From an uncultured Dorea sp. (lineage in GTDB: Bacteria; Bacillota; Clostridia; Lachnospirales; Lachnospiraceae): 64,000 nt of DNA. Position 1 is the first letter of the stretch. Every line of letters starts with the position of its first letter. Of the stretch, positions 1 through 10,099 are shown piece after piece. The notes under the pieces are model-generated. The model saw nothing but the letters and a program-made list of their open reading frames with translations. It ran no database searches and was not told where the DNA came from. The position numbers and the translations under genes were made by a program. Location: positions 1 through 64,000 of the forward strand of contig CAMSTW010000010.1 in the NCBI GenBank assembly GCA_947063855.1. Reading direction: 5' to 3'.

Positions 1-128
1 AAAAACTTTTTTAACATTTTTCATTTTACCTATTGACATTTCTTAGCTGGACTTTTTTCATCTCTCCGATTGTAGGAGAGTGATATACACCATAACATCT
101 CTGGCAAAGAACACATAATAACCATCGC

Positions 129-1118
129 CTAATATACTACAGGTTCCGGTATGATAATCTTCCCCTGCTGCATGATCTGCCTGTTATCCGTATAGATATC
201 CGGTTCCAGACATACCAGGTCAAAATGCCCGTTGGCGTTCTGCTGTCCGCCCAGGGCCAGATTCCTGCCAAGCCCGATATGGAAGGTTCCGTAAGCCGAC
301 TCGTCCTCGATATAGCAATTTCCAAGGCACTTGGAGTAGGAATTCAGGCCGATTCCAAATTCCCCTCCTATATAGATCCGCTCATCCTTATAATCTTCCA
401 TATACTTCCGGAGACGCACCCCGGTAGGTGTTTCCTCTATCTCCGTGATCCTGCCCTTCTCAAAGAGAATCCTTGTGGGCTCATCAGCCCTTCCGATATA
501 TCCAAGAGAACCGTCCAATACAAGGACGCCTTCCGTCTTCGTCTCCTCGATGGATACATACACCTCGATGCTCGCCGATGAATACCCCTTACCGTCCTTG
601 ATTACTCCGTTAAAGAATCCGGGATTCCGGTTCTCCTTATATACCTTAAGGTCCGTGCCCGCCGGGGTCGTCACATGGATGACCGTGCTGTGGCGGAGAT
701 ACTTCATGATCACCTTTGCCATCAGACGGCTCTTCTTCGTATCCATCGTCAGGAATTCATATTCCAGCATAGACCTTCCGTCATTGGTGGAAAGAGGAAG
801 CGACAGGAACTTCTTACGCTTCTGTATGGCACGCTTTGCCGCCTTCGTTGTTACCAGAGAGTAGTCTGTAGCCGCGATCACCGCGGTATATGGGTCAAAT
901 ATCTCCTCATTCATATCGAAAAACACACCTACATGCCTTCCCATGTCCTCCACGACCAGAGAACTTACAGAGTGCACCTTCCCCACCGCCTGCTTTCTAA
1001 GGGCTCTCGACTCTTCCAGGTGATCCTTTGTCGTAACGATCAGAAGCTTATCCCTTCTCTTTACCTGCATCCACTCTTCTATCACAATCCTCGCGCCACG
1101 TTCCATATTACGTGTCAT
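129..1118 (-). CDS. M29-like aminopeptidase / leucyl aminopeptidase-type metallopeptidase
   Basis: ORF 129..1295; likely start at MTRNMERGARIVIEEW (1116-1118, upstream GAGGAAG RBS). Contains NRNPGFFNGVIKDGKGYSSASIEVYVSIEETKTEGVLVLDGSLGYIG and a C-terminal HIGLGRNLALGG block typical of M29-type peptidases. Confidence 0.65.
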   Translation of the reverse strand: MTRNMERGARIVIEEWMQVKRRDKLLIVTTKDHLEESRALRKQAVGKVHSVSSLVVEDMGRHVGVFFDMNEEIFDPYTAVIAATDYSLVTTKAAKRAIQKRKKFLSLPLSTNDGRSMLEYEFLTMDTKKSRLMAKVIMKYLRHSTVIHVTTPAGTDLKVYKENRNPGFFNGVIKDGKGYSSASIEVYVSIEETKTEGVLVLDGSLGYIGRADEPTRILFEKGRITEIEETPTGVRLRKYMEDYKDERIYIGGEFGIGLNSYSKCLGNCYIEDESAYGTFHIGLGRNLALGGQQNANGHFDLVCLEPDIYTDNRQIMQQGKIIIPEPVVY

Positions 1119-1154
1119 CTCTTCCTCATCCCTTACTATGATACATTTTCGTAT

Positions 1155-1248
1155 GCTAATCTGACGATATCCTGCACAGTTTAATATCGTATGCCCATCG
1201 AACGGTATCCTGCACAGTTTAATATCATCTGCTAATCTGACGGTATCC
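1155..1248. repeat. 38-bp tandem repeat, about 2.5 copies
   Basis: TATCCTGCACAGTTTAATATC at 1168-1188 and 1206-1226 (period 38); GCTAATCTGACGRTATCC at 1155-1172 and 1231-1248 (76 = 2x38). Confidence 0.85.
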
Positions 1249-1295
1249 GTCAAAGATTCACAGAACACCGTATGAGTACGCCATCTCCCGGACAC

Positions 1296-2249
1296 TTATT
1301 TGAAGAGCATCATATAACAGATCTGGAATACCAGCATGATGACGGCCACGATCACCTGCTTCTTGATTACGCCCCAGCGGTCCTTCATATTCAGGATTGC
1401 CACCGGAACGATGTTGAAGTTCGCCGCCATCGGCGTACATAAAGTGCCGCAGTAACCACAGGTAAGAGCCAGCATACCGATTATAACCGGATCGGCGCCG
1501 TATGCAAGAACAAAAGGTCCTCCGATACCAACCGTAATAACCGTAATCGCTGCGAATGCATTTCCCATAATCATGGTAAATAATGCCATACCTATGGCAA
1601 ACACGATGATACCGACATTCACATTTCCCTTGGGGACAATCTTCTCTACGATACCCGCTACCACGTCTCCGACGCCTGCCGCGGTAAATACGCCGCCAAG
1701 ACAGCCCAGAAGCTGCGGAAGCATACATAACGGTCCCATGATGGAAAGAAATCTCTCAGACTCCTTCAAAAATACAGCCGGTTTGTTCTCACTTGGATTA
1801 TAAACCATCAGGATGATCATTGCAACAATAACTCCAAGCGTAACCGCAACCATAGAGCTTAAATTGCTGAAAAATGCAAATACGAGCGAAAAGATACCTA
1901 CACAGACCGCCGGGAAGAAGATCTTCATCCCCACCTTCTGATATTGTTCAATCGTATGCTCTTTGGACGGAGTATCAACCTTTCCGACCTTCACTCTCTT
2001 GAAGATCGGCGGCAGACACATAATGATAACAAGGACGCCGGAAACCTTCGCCGGAAGCCATGTACCAAAGCCGCACACGACGCCGAAGGAACACCAGAAA
2101 ACGGCGGTCCCATATCTGGACGGATTCTCCTGGTCAAGAAGGTTCTTCACTCCTGCATAGATCGCGATCAGGCCGATAATCACCCATACCATGTTAAGCA
2201 GGTTCGCACCTAATACTTCATTTATCTGTATAAATTTTAAATTAGCCAT
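1296..2249 (-). CDS. DUF979 family membrane protein
   Basis: 317-aa polytopic membrane protein, adjacent to a DUF969-like partner; recognised sequence pattern. Confidence 0.8.
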   Translation of the reverse strand: MANLKFIQINEVLGANLLNMVWVIIGLIAIYAGVKNLLDQENPSRYGTAVFWCSFGVVCGFGTWLPAKVSGVLVIIMCLPPIFKRVKVGKVDTPSKEHTIEQYQKVGMKIFFPAVCVGIFSLVFAFFSNLSSMVAVTLGVIVAMIILMVYNPSENKPAVFLKESERFLSIMGPLCMLPQLLGCLGGVFTAAGVGDVVAGIVEKIVPKGNVNVGIIVFAIGMALFTMIMGNAFAAITVITVGIGGPFVLAYGADPVIIGMLALTCGYCGTLCTPMAANFNIVPVAILNMKDRWGVIKKQVIVAVIMLVFQICYMMLFK

Positions 2250-2267
2250 ATTCTCACTCCCCCCTGC

Positions 2268-2945
2268 TTACTTGCCGCCATAGTATTTCTTCGTAAGTTT
2301 CTTATCTGTTACAAGCGTTACCGAGCAGCCGACAATAAGAGCGAAGATCGCAACCGGAATCTCTGCCGCGGCAAGCTCGATAAGCTCTACTTCATATCCA
2401 AGAGAGGCAAGTGTGCTCTGTACAAGGATGCCGCCTGAACCTCCTACGAAGAGTACCTGCCAGAAGAACCATGTGATGTTCTCCATCGCGGACGCCATTC
2501 CCTTGATATCTTCAACATGTTCTTCCTTCGCCTCATGTCCCTGGTTCTTTACGGCTGCCTCCGCCATCGGAAGGACAACCGGACGCACGAAGCCCGCAAC
2601 GCCTCCGAAACCTACGTTAAATGCACCGAAGATACCACGCATGATACCGTATGCCGCAACCACCTTTCCCGCAGTGGCTCCCTTTACCTTCTTGATCAGG
2701 TCGGTAGCCGCCTCCCGAAGACCGTTCCTTTCAAGAACGCCGGTGATCAGAAGAATCATGATAAAGATCGCCATACTTCTGTTCGCTACGAAATTCACTC
2801 CGATCGTCTCTAAGAGTCCGCCAACTCCAAGGCCTCCCACGATACCTGTGGTGATGAGCGCCAGGAAAATAATCAGGATCGAATCCAGCTTAAGCGCAAA
2901 CCCAACGATTACGATCAGAACACCAAGTAATTTCACAAGTTCCAT
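2268..2945 (-). CDS. DUF969 family membrane protein
   Basis: 225 aa, begins MELVKLLGVLIVIVGFALKLD; pairs with the DUF979 gene. Confidence 0.8.
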   Translation of the reverse strand: MELVKLLGVLIVIVGFALKLDSILIIFLALITTGIVGGLGVGGLLETIGVNFVANRSMAIFIMILLITGVLERNGLREAATDLIKKVKGATAGKVVAAYGIMRGIFGAFNVGFGGVAGFVRPVVLPMAEAAVKNQGHEAKEEHVEDIKGMASAMENITWFFWQVLFVGGSGGILVQSTLASLGYEVELIELAAAEIPVAIFALIVGCSVTLVTDKKLTKKYYGGK

Positions 2946-2976
2946 TTAAAAATCCTCCTCCTGCTATAATAAATAT

Positions 2977-5900
2977 TTATCTTTTCTCCGAATTTTCCAC
3001 GATCATCGGCCTTAATCGCAGATATTCGGCAAAGATCTGCCCGTCGCGGCACGTAAAGCCGCATTTTCTTATATGTACCGCCTCCATAAGCATCTGAAGC
3101 GTCGCTTCATCATGGGCTACATGTGCCCTTGCACAGAGGTTCAGGTATTCTCCCTGCGCCGTCTCGTCCGCCACCTCGCTGGTATACGCCACCGTAGTGA
3201 TCCAGGGGTAACGGACAGATGTATATCCATGGTTTGGATCGAATGTATATGGTATCCAGTAGTTAATCATCTCTTTATAATAGTCTGCCGGGAAAAGCTT
3301 CGGCATCCACGCATGGGCATATTTTTCAAACTGCGCGCTCCACTCCCTGTTCCACGCCGCCATCGTATCATCCATAGCAATCCTGTCGGCGATCACATCC
3401 TCCATCTTCTTATTGACCGGATAATTATCTTTATATTCCGGATCCGTCACGTACCAGAAATATCCGTAGAGCAGGGACCGTGGAAGCCAGAAGCCTTTAT
3501 AGGACGGAGACGTATAGCCTGAAAACTGCTGTTCCCACTCGTGGCTTGGCACTCCGTGGTTATCCACCATGATATCCGGCGCACACTTTTCATACAGTCT
3601 TGTGATCCCCATCGCTTCCTTATGGATGGTATCCTGCCTGAAATAGTGTCGGTAGAACTCCATCCCTATGGCGTTGAACCTTGCCACATGGAACTTCCAG
3701 TAAGGGTGCTCCTTCTGAAGCTCATAATGGATCGCCGCGCCGTCCACATTCTCCACAGGCACAAGCACCAGATTCAGTTTATCCGGAAGCTCCTTGTAGA
3801 TATCTGCCGTCAAAAGCTTCTTAAGCAGGATAAAGGAGGCGTTCGTGCTGGAGACTTCATTGGCGTGATGCCTTGCGTTGATGATCTCGCCCGGACACCT
3901 GGTTAAACGCTTTGTCATAGACAGATATCCCTCATACTGCGGCATAAGCCAGATCCCATAGAGCCTTCGCCCCTGATATGACCGGGCGGCCTCGAAGATC
4001 CGGATACCACGCACGCCCCGGAGCTGTTCCATAATCTCAAGATATGTCTCATATCCGATCAGTTCATTCTCGTGCAGATCAATTTCCGTGATATTTCTAA
4101 CCGGAACGGCGGCCTTTGGAGGCACAGACGCCGGATAGATATTGCCCTCTTCTCCGATAAAATGAATCTCGTAGCAGCCGTCAATCTCCTGGCTGCATGA
4201 GAGGATTCCTTCTGAAAACAGTCTCGCATAGGCGGCGGTAACCTCTTCCTTTGCGCCCTTAACCGGGATCTCAACAATCAGCTTCCCTTCCCGGCCGGTA
4301 ATCCGGGTAATCTTAAGAGATACCTGACTGCGTTTCTTCTCTTTTGCAATTACTTCATTATGCATGTCTTTGCCACATGGATTACACAGACCGTCTTCCT
4401 GCTTCCCGCACGCCTTTTTCTCACACGCCTTGTTTTCACACAGGATACACGCTTCTTCTTTCTGCAGTTCATACAGGGTTACCTTAAATGACGGCGCGCC
4501 CTCCCGCTTATGTATCTCCGGCAGGATAAGCCCCGGCGCGTCGAAGAGCTCGTCCGCGGTCTGTACGCCGTAATTCTTGAAATAATCGCTTCCCACAAAG
4601 TACAGATCCTCATGGAGCGCATCCAGTGAGGAGATCAGATCCTCCCGGCTTCCCGTCCGGTAATCCGGTTCGCTTGCCCATACCTCAAGGGACAGCTTCT
4701 GGAAGAAGGGCTGCATATCGGCATGCACCTGCCCGTCTGTCTTCTCTTCGATATACGCGCGGCATTCCGGCAGTACCTGACTCTGATAGATCTCCCAGAT
4801 CCGTTCCAGATCCGTGGTAAGCTTCCGGTTGAGTATCTCTTTATCGTTCACCAGGACTCTCATATATCCTGTCGCAGGGTGTACCTTCCCAAGCTTCGGA
4901 TATGCGTCAAGATACGGTCTCTCTGAACATCTGGCAAGATACTTATATTCCCGGACGCCGCCGTCATCCGCCGTCATCCGGCAGAGATAAGTCAGATCTT
5001 CCGCGCCCTCATAAGCCTTGAAAATAACCCGTTCCTCAGTAACGGACAGCTTCTCTGTCAGGATATCCTGGATCGGATACAGTTCCTGCAGATAACGGAT
5101 GGGCAGGTCATACCATCTGTCCGGATCGTCCGCTTTCAGGTTATGGTAAGACGGCGTCGCGCCGTTCTCATCCAGCCATACCGTCTCCCCTTCCGGGAGA
5201 AACGGCCTGAAGAATATCTCGATCTGCTGTATCTTCTGATCCTTCACCGCCGGAATGACGATCTCATCCATCCAGGAATAGCCCTGCTTATATGCGCAGA
5301 CCAGCTGAATCTCTTCAACATCCGCGCCGACCGCCTGCGCCTCTTCCCTGATACGGCTTACGACCCGTTCCCGGACAGAAGCATCTTCACTCAGCGCGCC
5401 TTCTATGCTTATCCGGTCTCCTTCTTTTAATACCGGATACACCTCATCCTTAAGAATCTGCTCAAAGATATCTACTTCCCAGGGAAGCTCATAATTCTTC
5501 TCATAGATCTTCTTTCCGGACTTGTGATTATAGATCTTCGCTTCTTTAAAATAGTCTTTCTGTACTTCACTAATCTCCGGCGAGCCATAGAGCGCCAGTC
5601 CGTCATTCGCCCCGGAAGCCACCAGAAGATGGGCAAGCTGTCCGTCTGCACCTTGCATGGCAAAATCATCCGTCCAGTCAAGAAGCACATCCCGCCAGTT
5701 CTTCCATACACTGTCTGTCAGCGGGAATTTCTCACACAAAAGACTTGAAAGCTCCAAAAGTTCTGTTCCATTTCCGCAGATCTGCACCTGCACCGCACCG
5801 TCAGACTCCTGTCCAGACTCCTGATATGTAATCTCCGCCTGCTCTGCGAAGGAGAACACAACCGCGTTCCCCGCATATCCCTTTGGCGCGAGAATCCTGC

Positions 5901-6354
5901 CTTCATAAGCCGTCGTCTCCATCCCGAACCGGAACGCGACATTACATGCCGCTGCAAGCATCCATTCGTCGGCGTCGTCCGGAAGTACAAGCTTCACATC
6001 CAGCTTGTCCGGCAGCAGGTCAGAATCCTCATCCTTCAGGAACAAGCCTCTTGAAAATAGATACTCAAGTCCCCTCTCTTCCCTGAAATCCAGATCATAT
6101 ACCGGTCCCTTCTTCTTCGCCGGAAGATATCCCTGCGGTATCTCGGCGGACGTAAGCTTCCAGTACCCGGCAAGTTCATCTTCTGTCTCCGGGAGCTTAA
6201 CCTTCCCGTCAGGAGACGCAATCGGAAAAACAGCCGTCTCCGACTGGAACCCCATAAGAAGCGCTGCCTCAAGCGCATAGTGCATCTCTTCCCTGCCGGA
6301 CGGTCTTTCTACCCTCAACTGCTCCATTTCCCTTCCCTCCATTTCCAATTTCAA
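2977..6354 (-). CDS. M14 family metallocarboxypeptidase (large, 1125 aa)
   Basis: INARHHANEVSS (HxxE zinc motif), NVDGAAIHYE and DNHGVPSHEW in the C-terminal half; long N-terminal extension and a Cys-rich insert. Confidence 0.7.
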   Translation of the reverse strand: MKLEMEGREMEQLRVERPSGREEMHYALEAALLMGFQSETAVFPIASPDGKVKLPETEDELAGYWKLTSAEIPQGYLPAKKKGPVYDLDFREERGLEYLFSRGLFLKDEDSDLLPDKLDVKLVLPDDADEWMLAAACNVAFRFGMETTAYEGRILAPKGYAGNAVVFSFAEQAEITYQESGQESDGAVQVQICGNGTELLELSSLLCEKFPLTDSVWKNWRDVLLDWTDDFAMQGADGQLAHLLVASGANDGLALYGSPEISEVQKDYFKEAKIYNHKSGKKIYEKNYELPWEVDIFEQILKDEVYPVLKEGDRISIEGALSEDASVRERVVSRIREEAQAVGADVEEIQLVCAYKQGYSWMDEIVIPAVKDQKIQQIEIFFRPFLPEGETVWLDENGATPSYHNLKADDPDRWYDLPIRYLQELYPIQDILTEKLSVTEERVIFKAYEGAEDLTYLCRMTADDGGVREYKYLARCSERPYLDAYPKLGKVHPATGYMRVLVNDKEILNRKLTTDLERIWEIYQSQVLPECRAYIEEKTDGQVHADMQPFFQKLSLEVWASEPDYRTGSREDLISSLDALHEDLYFVGSDYFKNYGVQTADELFDAPGLILPEIHKREGAPSFKVTLYELQKEEACILCENKACEKKACGKQEDGLCNPCGKDMHNEVIAKEKKRSQVSLKITRITGREGKLIVEIPVKGAKEEVTAAYARLFSEGILSCSQEIDGCYEIHFIGEEGNIYPASVPPKAAVPVRNITEIDLHENELIGYETYLEIMEQLRGVRGIRIFEAARSYQGRRLYGIWLMPQYEGYLSMTKRLTRCPGEIINARHHANEVSSTNASFILLKKLLTADIYKELPDKLNLVLVPVENVDGAAIHYELQKEHPYWKFHVARFNAIGMEFYRHYFRQDTIHKEAMGITRLYEKCAPDIMVDNHGVPSHEWEQQFSGYTSPSYKGFWLPRSLLYGYFWYVTDPEYKDNYPVNKKMEDVIADRIAMDDTMAAWNREWSAQFEKYAHAWMPKLFPADYYKEMINYWIPYTFDPNHGYTSVRYPWITTVAYTSEVADETAQGEYLNLCARAHVAHDEATLQMLMEAVHIRKCGFTCRDGQIFAEYLRLRPMIVENSEKR

Positions 6355-6392
6355 ACTAAATTCCGAACTACGTTCTTATTTTTGATGTTACT

Positions 6393-6421
6393 ATTTTATC
6401 AAAGTAAAGTGATATAGTCAA
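6393..6421 (-). promoter_or_regulatory. Sigma-A type promoter for the M14/DUF969/DUF979/M29 operon
   Basis: Minus strand TTGACT (6416-6421), 17 bp, TAAAAT (6393-6398). Confidence 0.65.
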
Positions 6422-6434
6422 GTTGAACTAATAG

Positions 6435-6458
6435 AATTTATATGTTATCATATAAATT
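6435..6458. promoter_or_regulatory. Perfect inverted repeat, probable TetR operator
   Basis: AATTTATATG-TTAT-CATATAAATT in the divergent intergenic region, abutting the minus-strand -35. Confidence 0.65.
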
Positions 6459-6524
6459 GTATATAGTTGACAAAATATATACTGTACTACCTACTTTGAA
6501 ACTACGTGAAAATGGGAGGATTTT

Positions 6525-7115
6525 ATGCGTAGAGCTTATAAAAAGAAAACAAAAGAAAAAATTATGAACGCCGCATGGGAATTGTTCCAGGAGCATGGTT
6601 ATGAAGAGACTACCATAGCAGAGATTATTGAAAAGTCGAATACGTCCCGCAGCGCTTTTTATCATCATTTTCGTGGAAAAGAAGAACTCCTCTTTACCAT
6701 CGCATATACTTACGATGAAGATTATGACACATGGCTTCAGGAATGCTATGATGAGAACCTGCATGTTGTAGATAATCTTATTTCCTTTAATAACTATGTA
6801 CTGCATGCGGTTGAGTCTTCCTCTTTCTGCTCCTTCTATCCTACACTGTACGGGCTTCAGGTTATGACAGACGGGGTACGCCATATCCTGAATCCGGACA
6901 GAACATATTATCAGATTCTCAGACAGCTCCTGAAAAAGGGCATTGAATCCGGACAGATTGTCTCGCCGCATACGTACACTGTCCTGACTGATATGATAAC
7001 CAGTTTCCAGATCGGGCTCACCTATAACTGGTGCCTGCAGAAAAAGCGTTACTCCCTTACCCAGTACGGGCAGGATATCATGACGCCGTTTTTTCAGTCA
7101 TTAAGGAACCGTTAA
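6525..7115 (+). CDS. TetR/AcrR family transcriptional regulator
   Basis: N-terminal HTH: KEKIMNAAWELFQEHGYEETTIAEIIEKSNTSRSAFYHHFRGKEELL. Confidence 0.9.
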   Translation: MRRAYKKKTKEKIMNAAWELFQEHGYEETTIAEIIEKSNTSRSAFYHHFRGKEELLFTIAYTYDEDYDTWLQECYDENLHVVDNLISFNNYVLHAVESSSFCSFYPTLYGLQVMTDGVRHILNPDRTYYQILRQLLKKGIESGQIVSPHTYTVLTDMITSFQIGLTYNWCLQKKRYSLTQYGQDIMTPFFQSLRNR

Positions 7116-7129
7116 GGGGATTCATCGGA

Positions 7130-7672
7130 TCATCGGGCAGGACGGACAACTGTGAACCGGTAATGGGGCATATCTACGCCGCGGTAATGCTTTGTCCAGT
7201 AATCCTTCCTGCTCATTCCGTTTCTAAGCGCCACATTCTGGGAAGCCGTATTCATATCCCGGATGATGGATGAGACCTCATCCGCTTCAAGTGTTTCGAA
7301 CGCGTATTCCTTACACGCCCTGGCGGCTTCCGTTGCGTAGCCCTTATGCCAGTATGCTCTCTGGAAGAGATAGCCGATCTCAAGCACCTCGCTCTCCTTC
7401 CACGGCTGCATAGTCAGGCCGCATTGCCCGATCATCTCATCTGTCTCTTTCAGGATGACTGCCCATAATCCAAAGCCCCATTTCTGATAGCGGGAAATCT
7501 GCCGGTCGAGCCATTCCTTAACTTCCCCGTCGGTAAATGCGCCTTCATAAGCGTACATCGCGTCCGGATCCTTAAGGATCTTACACAACGCCTCATAATC
7601 CCCCTGATTCATCTCCCGAAGATATAGCCGCTCTGTTTCCAATATCATGCCTGATACTATCATGTCCGACAC
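7130..7672 (-). CDS. GNAT family N-acetyltransferase (RimJ/RimL type)
   Basis: ILETERLYLREMNQGDYEAL...IGQCGL...EIGYLFQRAYWHKGYATEAA. Confidence 0.9.
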   Translation of the reverse strand: MSDMIVSGMILETERLYLREMNQGDYEALCKILKDPDAMYAYEGAFTDGEVKEWLDRQISRYQKWGFGLWAVILKETDEMIGQCGLTMQPWKESEVLEIGYLFQRAYWHKGYATEAARACKEYAFETLEADEVSSIIRDMNTASQNVALRNGMSRKDYWTKHYRGVDMPHYRFTVVRPAR

Positions 7673-7725
7673 TTCCTTTCAAATATTATTTCATACCTCA
7701 GTCCGAGTGATTCATAAACTTCAAA

Positions 7726-8292
7726 TTACTGATTTCGATTTATATTAGAATACTGTATCCGGATCAATACCACAGATATGATAATCACCAGAATTGTCAT
7801 CGGATCGCCAAGCACGAATACCAGCCAATAAAGTTTATTAAAATCCAAATATAGAATCCCTGCTAATTTGGATATCACTTTCAATGCAAAATAGATCATC
7901 CATACAATATTAATACGTAACATCTTTTCTTCCGGGATTTCTTTGAGTGATTTTATATCAAAGTCTTTCGCCAGATAGTGAAGTACACTCTTATGTCTGA
8001 CCGACAGTATGGTCATAAATCCCAGAAAAAGCGCATTTCCAAAAACAGATGGAACATAGTATAGTTTCTCTTCTCCTGTAAAAGCTATTGCTACGGCAGA
8101 ACTTAGCAATCCAAGAATCCCGATTATCTGCGAATTATTAATTGCATTACCTTTGCGTTTTGAATATATGGCAGAGCCCGAACTATACAACAGAGAAACA
8201 ATTACCGCAGGGATTATACCAACAGCATTATAAATGATATAAAACAAAGCGGCAGGCAGGACCATATCACTGAATGGCTTGAGTAATTTCAT
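7726..8292 (-). CDS. VC0807-like integral membrane protein
   Basis: 188-aa polytopic membrane protein; family assignment by general resemblance only. Confidence 0.5.
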   Translation of the reverse strand: MKLLKPFSDMVLPAALFYIIYNAVGIIPAVIVSLLYSSGSAIYSKRKGNAINNSQIIGILGLLSSAVAIAFTGEEKLYYVPSVFGNALFLGFMTILSVRHKSVLHYLAKDFDIKSLKEIPEEKMLRINIVWMIYFALKVISKLAGILYLDFNKLYWLVFVLGDPMTILVIIISVVLIRIQYSNINRNQ

Positions 8293-8361
8293 AAACCTTT
8301 CCCTCCTTTGACTTATGGCACGTTTGAAGATCTTGTTCCGATTTGCATCAGATTTTAAAAT

Positions 8362-9672
8362 TTACAGACTGGCTGCCTCCCCCGCGATACACCCGGTCGC
8401 CCACGCCCACTGCAGGTTATAGCCTCCGCAGATTCCGTCCACATCCAGTAACTCACCGGCAAGATAGAGTCCCTTTACCCGCTTTGACTCCATCGTCCGC
8501 GGATTCACTTCGTCCGTCCGCACACCGCCCGCACAGACCTGCGCATTCTCGAAACCATTCGTATCCTGAATCGGAAGACAGATTCGCTTACACTGCTTTA
8601 CAATCCCCTGTATCTGGCGGATGTCCGATTCCGACAGCTTTGACTGCATCCGTAATCCGGCGGGTTTGAGTATACATGGAATCAGCTTCTGGTTAAATAC
8701 CCCGGCGAGACATTCCCCGACGGTCAGGTCCGCACATCCTGCGGCAATCCTCTCAAAAAGTCCAAAAGCCTCAGCTTCCGTATACTCCGGAAGAAGATCA
8801 AGCAATACTTCTGCCCGCTTCTTCCGGTACAGTCCCAATGCAATATGGCGGCTGATCTGGAATACCGGAATGCCAGAAATCCCATACGCGGTAATCTGTA
8901 CTTCCCCGGTATCCTCCGCCGCAGGCACGCGGTCTATAAGCGCCGTAACTCTGGCGTCTGCCCGGACTCCCGATGCCCTGGCAAACGGATGCCCCTTCAC
9001 CTTAAGCTGTACCAGCGCCGGCACAACGGGCGTCATCCGGTGTCCGAAAGACTTCGCAAGCTCATAACCGCTCCCGTCAGAACCAAAAGCAGGCGCCGCT
9101 TTGCCGCCGCACGCAAGGATAATCCGGTCTGCCTCAAATATCTTCACTGTCTCTTTAGGTTCTGTACACCTATGTTTTACGTCACTCTTCTCCGGCAAGG
9201 TTTCCTCTGCCCTGACGCAGAATTCTCTCCCATCCCAAAGAACCAACCGGACCCTGATTCCGCAGAAGACCTTGACTCCAAGCCGTTTAAGCTCCAGATT
9301 CAGCAGCTCAAGCACCGTCGAAGCCTGGCCGGAACGGGGGTACACATAATCGCCTCTCGCCTTTGTCACAAGCCCAACAGATGCAAAAAATCTGATGGTG
9401 TCTTCATATCCGAACTGCTTAAGCACTTCGTCTGCAAACCGGATGTTCCCGCCATGATAACAGTTCTTTATACAGGAACCGTCTATCTGCCGGTTCGTCA
9501 GGTTGCAGCGTCCGTTTCCCGTCGCAAGAAGCTTCCTGCCTGTCTTTTCCTTCTGTTCCAGAATAAATACATGCGCCTGCCTGTCTTTTCTTGCCGCCGT
9601 AATCGCCGCCGCAATGCCTGCGGCGCCTCCTCCTATGATTCCAATCCTTCTCATAATACCTGCCTGCTCCAT
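8362..9672 (-). CDS. BaiN/HI0933-like NAD(P)/FAD-dependent oxidoreductase
   Basis: RRIGIIGGGAAGIAAAITAARK, EKTGRKLLATGNGRCNLTN, C-terminal CGGYNLQWAWATGCIAGEAA. Confidence 0.9.
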   Translation of the reverse strand: MEQAGIMRRIGIIGGGAAGIAAAITAARKDRQAHVFILEQKEKTGRKLLATGNGRCNLTNRQIDGSCIKNCYHGGNIRFADEVLKQFGYEDTIRFFASVGLVTKARGDYVYPRSGQASTVLELLNLELKRLGVKVFCGIRVRLVLWDGREFCVRAEETLPEKSDVKHRCTEPKETVKIFEADRIILACGGKAAPAFGSDGSGYELAKSFGHRMTPVVPALVQLKVKGHPFARASGVRADARVTALIDRVPAAEDTGEVQITAYGISGIPVFQISRHIALGLYRKKRAEVLLDLLPEYTEAEAFGLFERIAAGCADLTVGECLAGVFNQKLIPCILKPAGLRMQSKLSESDIRQIQGIVKQCKRICLPIQDTNGFENAQVCAGGVRTDEVNPRTMESKRVKGLYLAGELLDVDGICGGYNLQWAWATGCIAGEAASL

Positions 9673-9754
9673 CTCTGCTTAACTATCCGCCTTAATCCTC
9701 ATAATCCATTTTTGCACTTCGAAACAAGCGGACATCACACATTTTTTACCTCTT

Positions 9755-10099
9755 CTACCTTTCAAACAATAATAATCCCGTCTTCTCAATCTCTTTGTAT
9801 AACCTGTTCTCAGGAGACAGATTCGTAACAATATCTACTTCACAATCCAGATCGGGTAAATATTCCAGTTTTTTTTCAGCATCGAATTTCTCCACATATA
9901 AATCAATATCACTGGTACTGCTACACCGAAATTCCAGAGAACTTCCGAATAGTACTATTCTGCGGATATTTTGATCTTTTACAAGTGCGTGGAGCAGTTT
10001 CTCAACCCTTCTCTGCATGAGCGGATGCACACGATTGGCGTCATGAAAGATAACGCCTTCCACAACAGGGAAATCCCACATATCCTTCGCCTGTCTCAT
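9755..10099 (-). CDS. Nucleotidyltransferase (MNT) domain protein
   Basis: IVLFGSSLEFRCSSTSDIDLYVEKF plus LDCEVDIVT: GS...DxD and third acidic residue intact. Overlaps the upstream gene stop by 4 bp. Confidence 0.8.
   Translation of the reverse strand: MRQAKDMWDFPVVEGVIFHDANRVHPLMQRRVEKLLHALVKDQNIRRIVLFGSSLEFRCSSTSDIDLYVEKFDAEKKLEYLPDLDCEVDIVTNLSPENRLYKEIEKTGLLLFER

Noticed and set aside
6438-6971. Minus-strand ORF (177 aa) covering the TetR gene
   Set aside because: Overlaps the clear TetR CDS and its promoter region on the opposite strand.
8845-9828. Plus-strand ORF (327 aa)
   Set aside because: Antisense to the BaiN-like flavoprotein.
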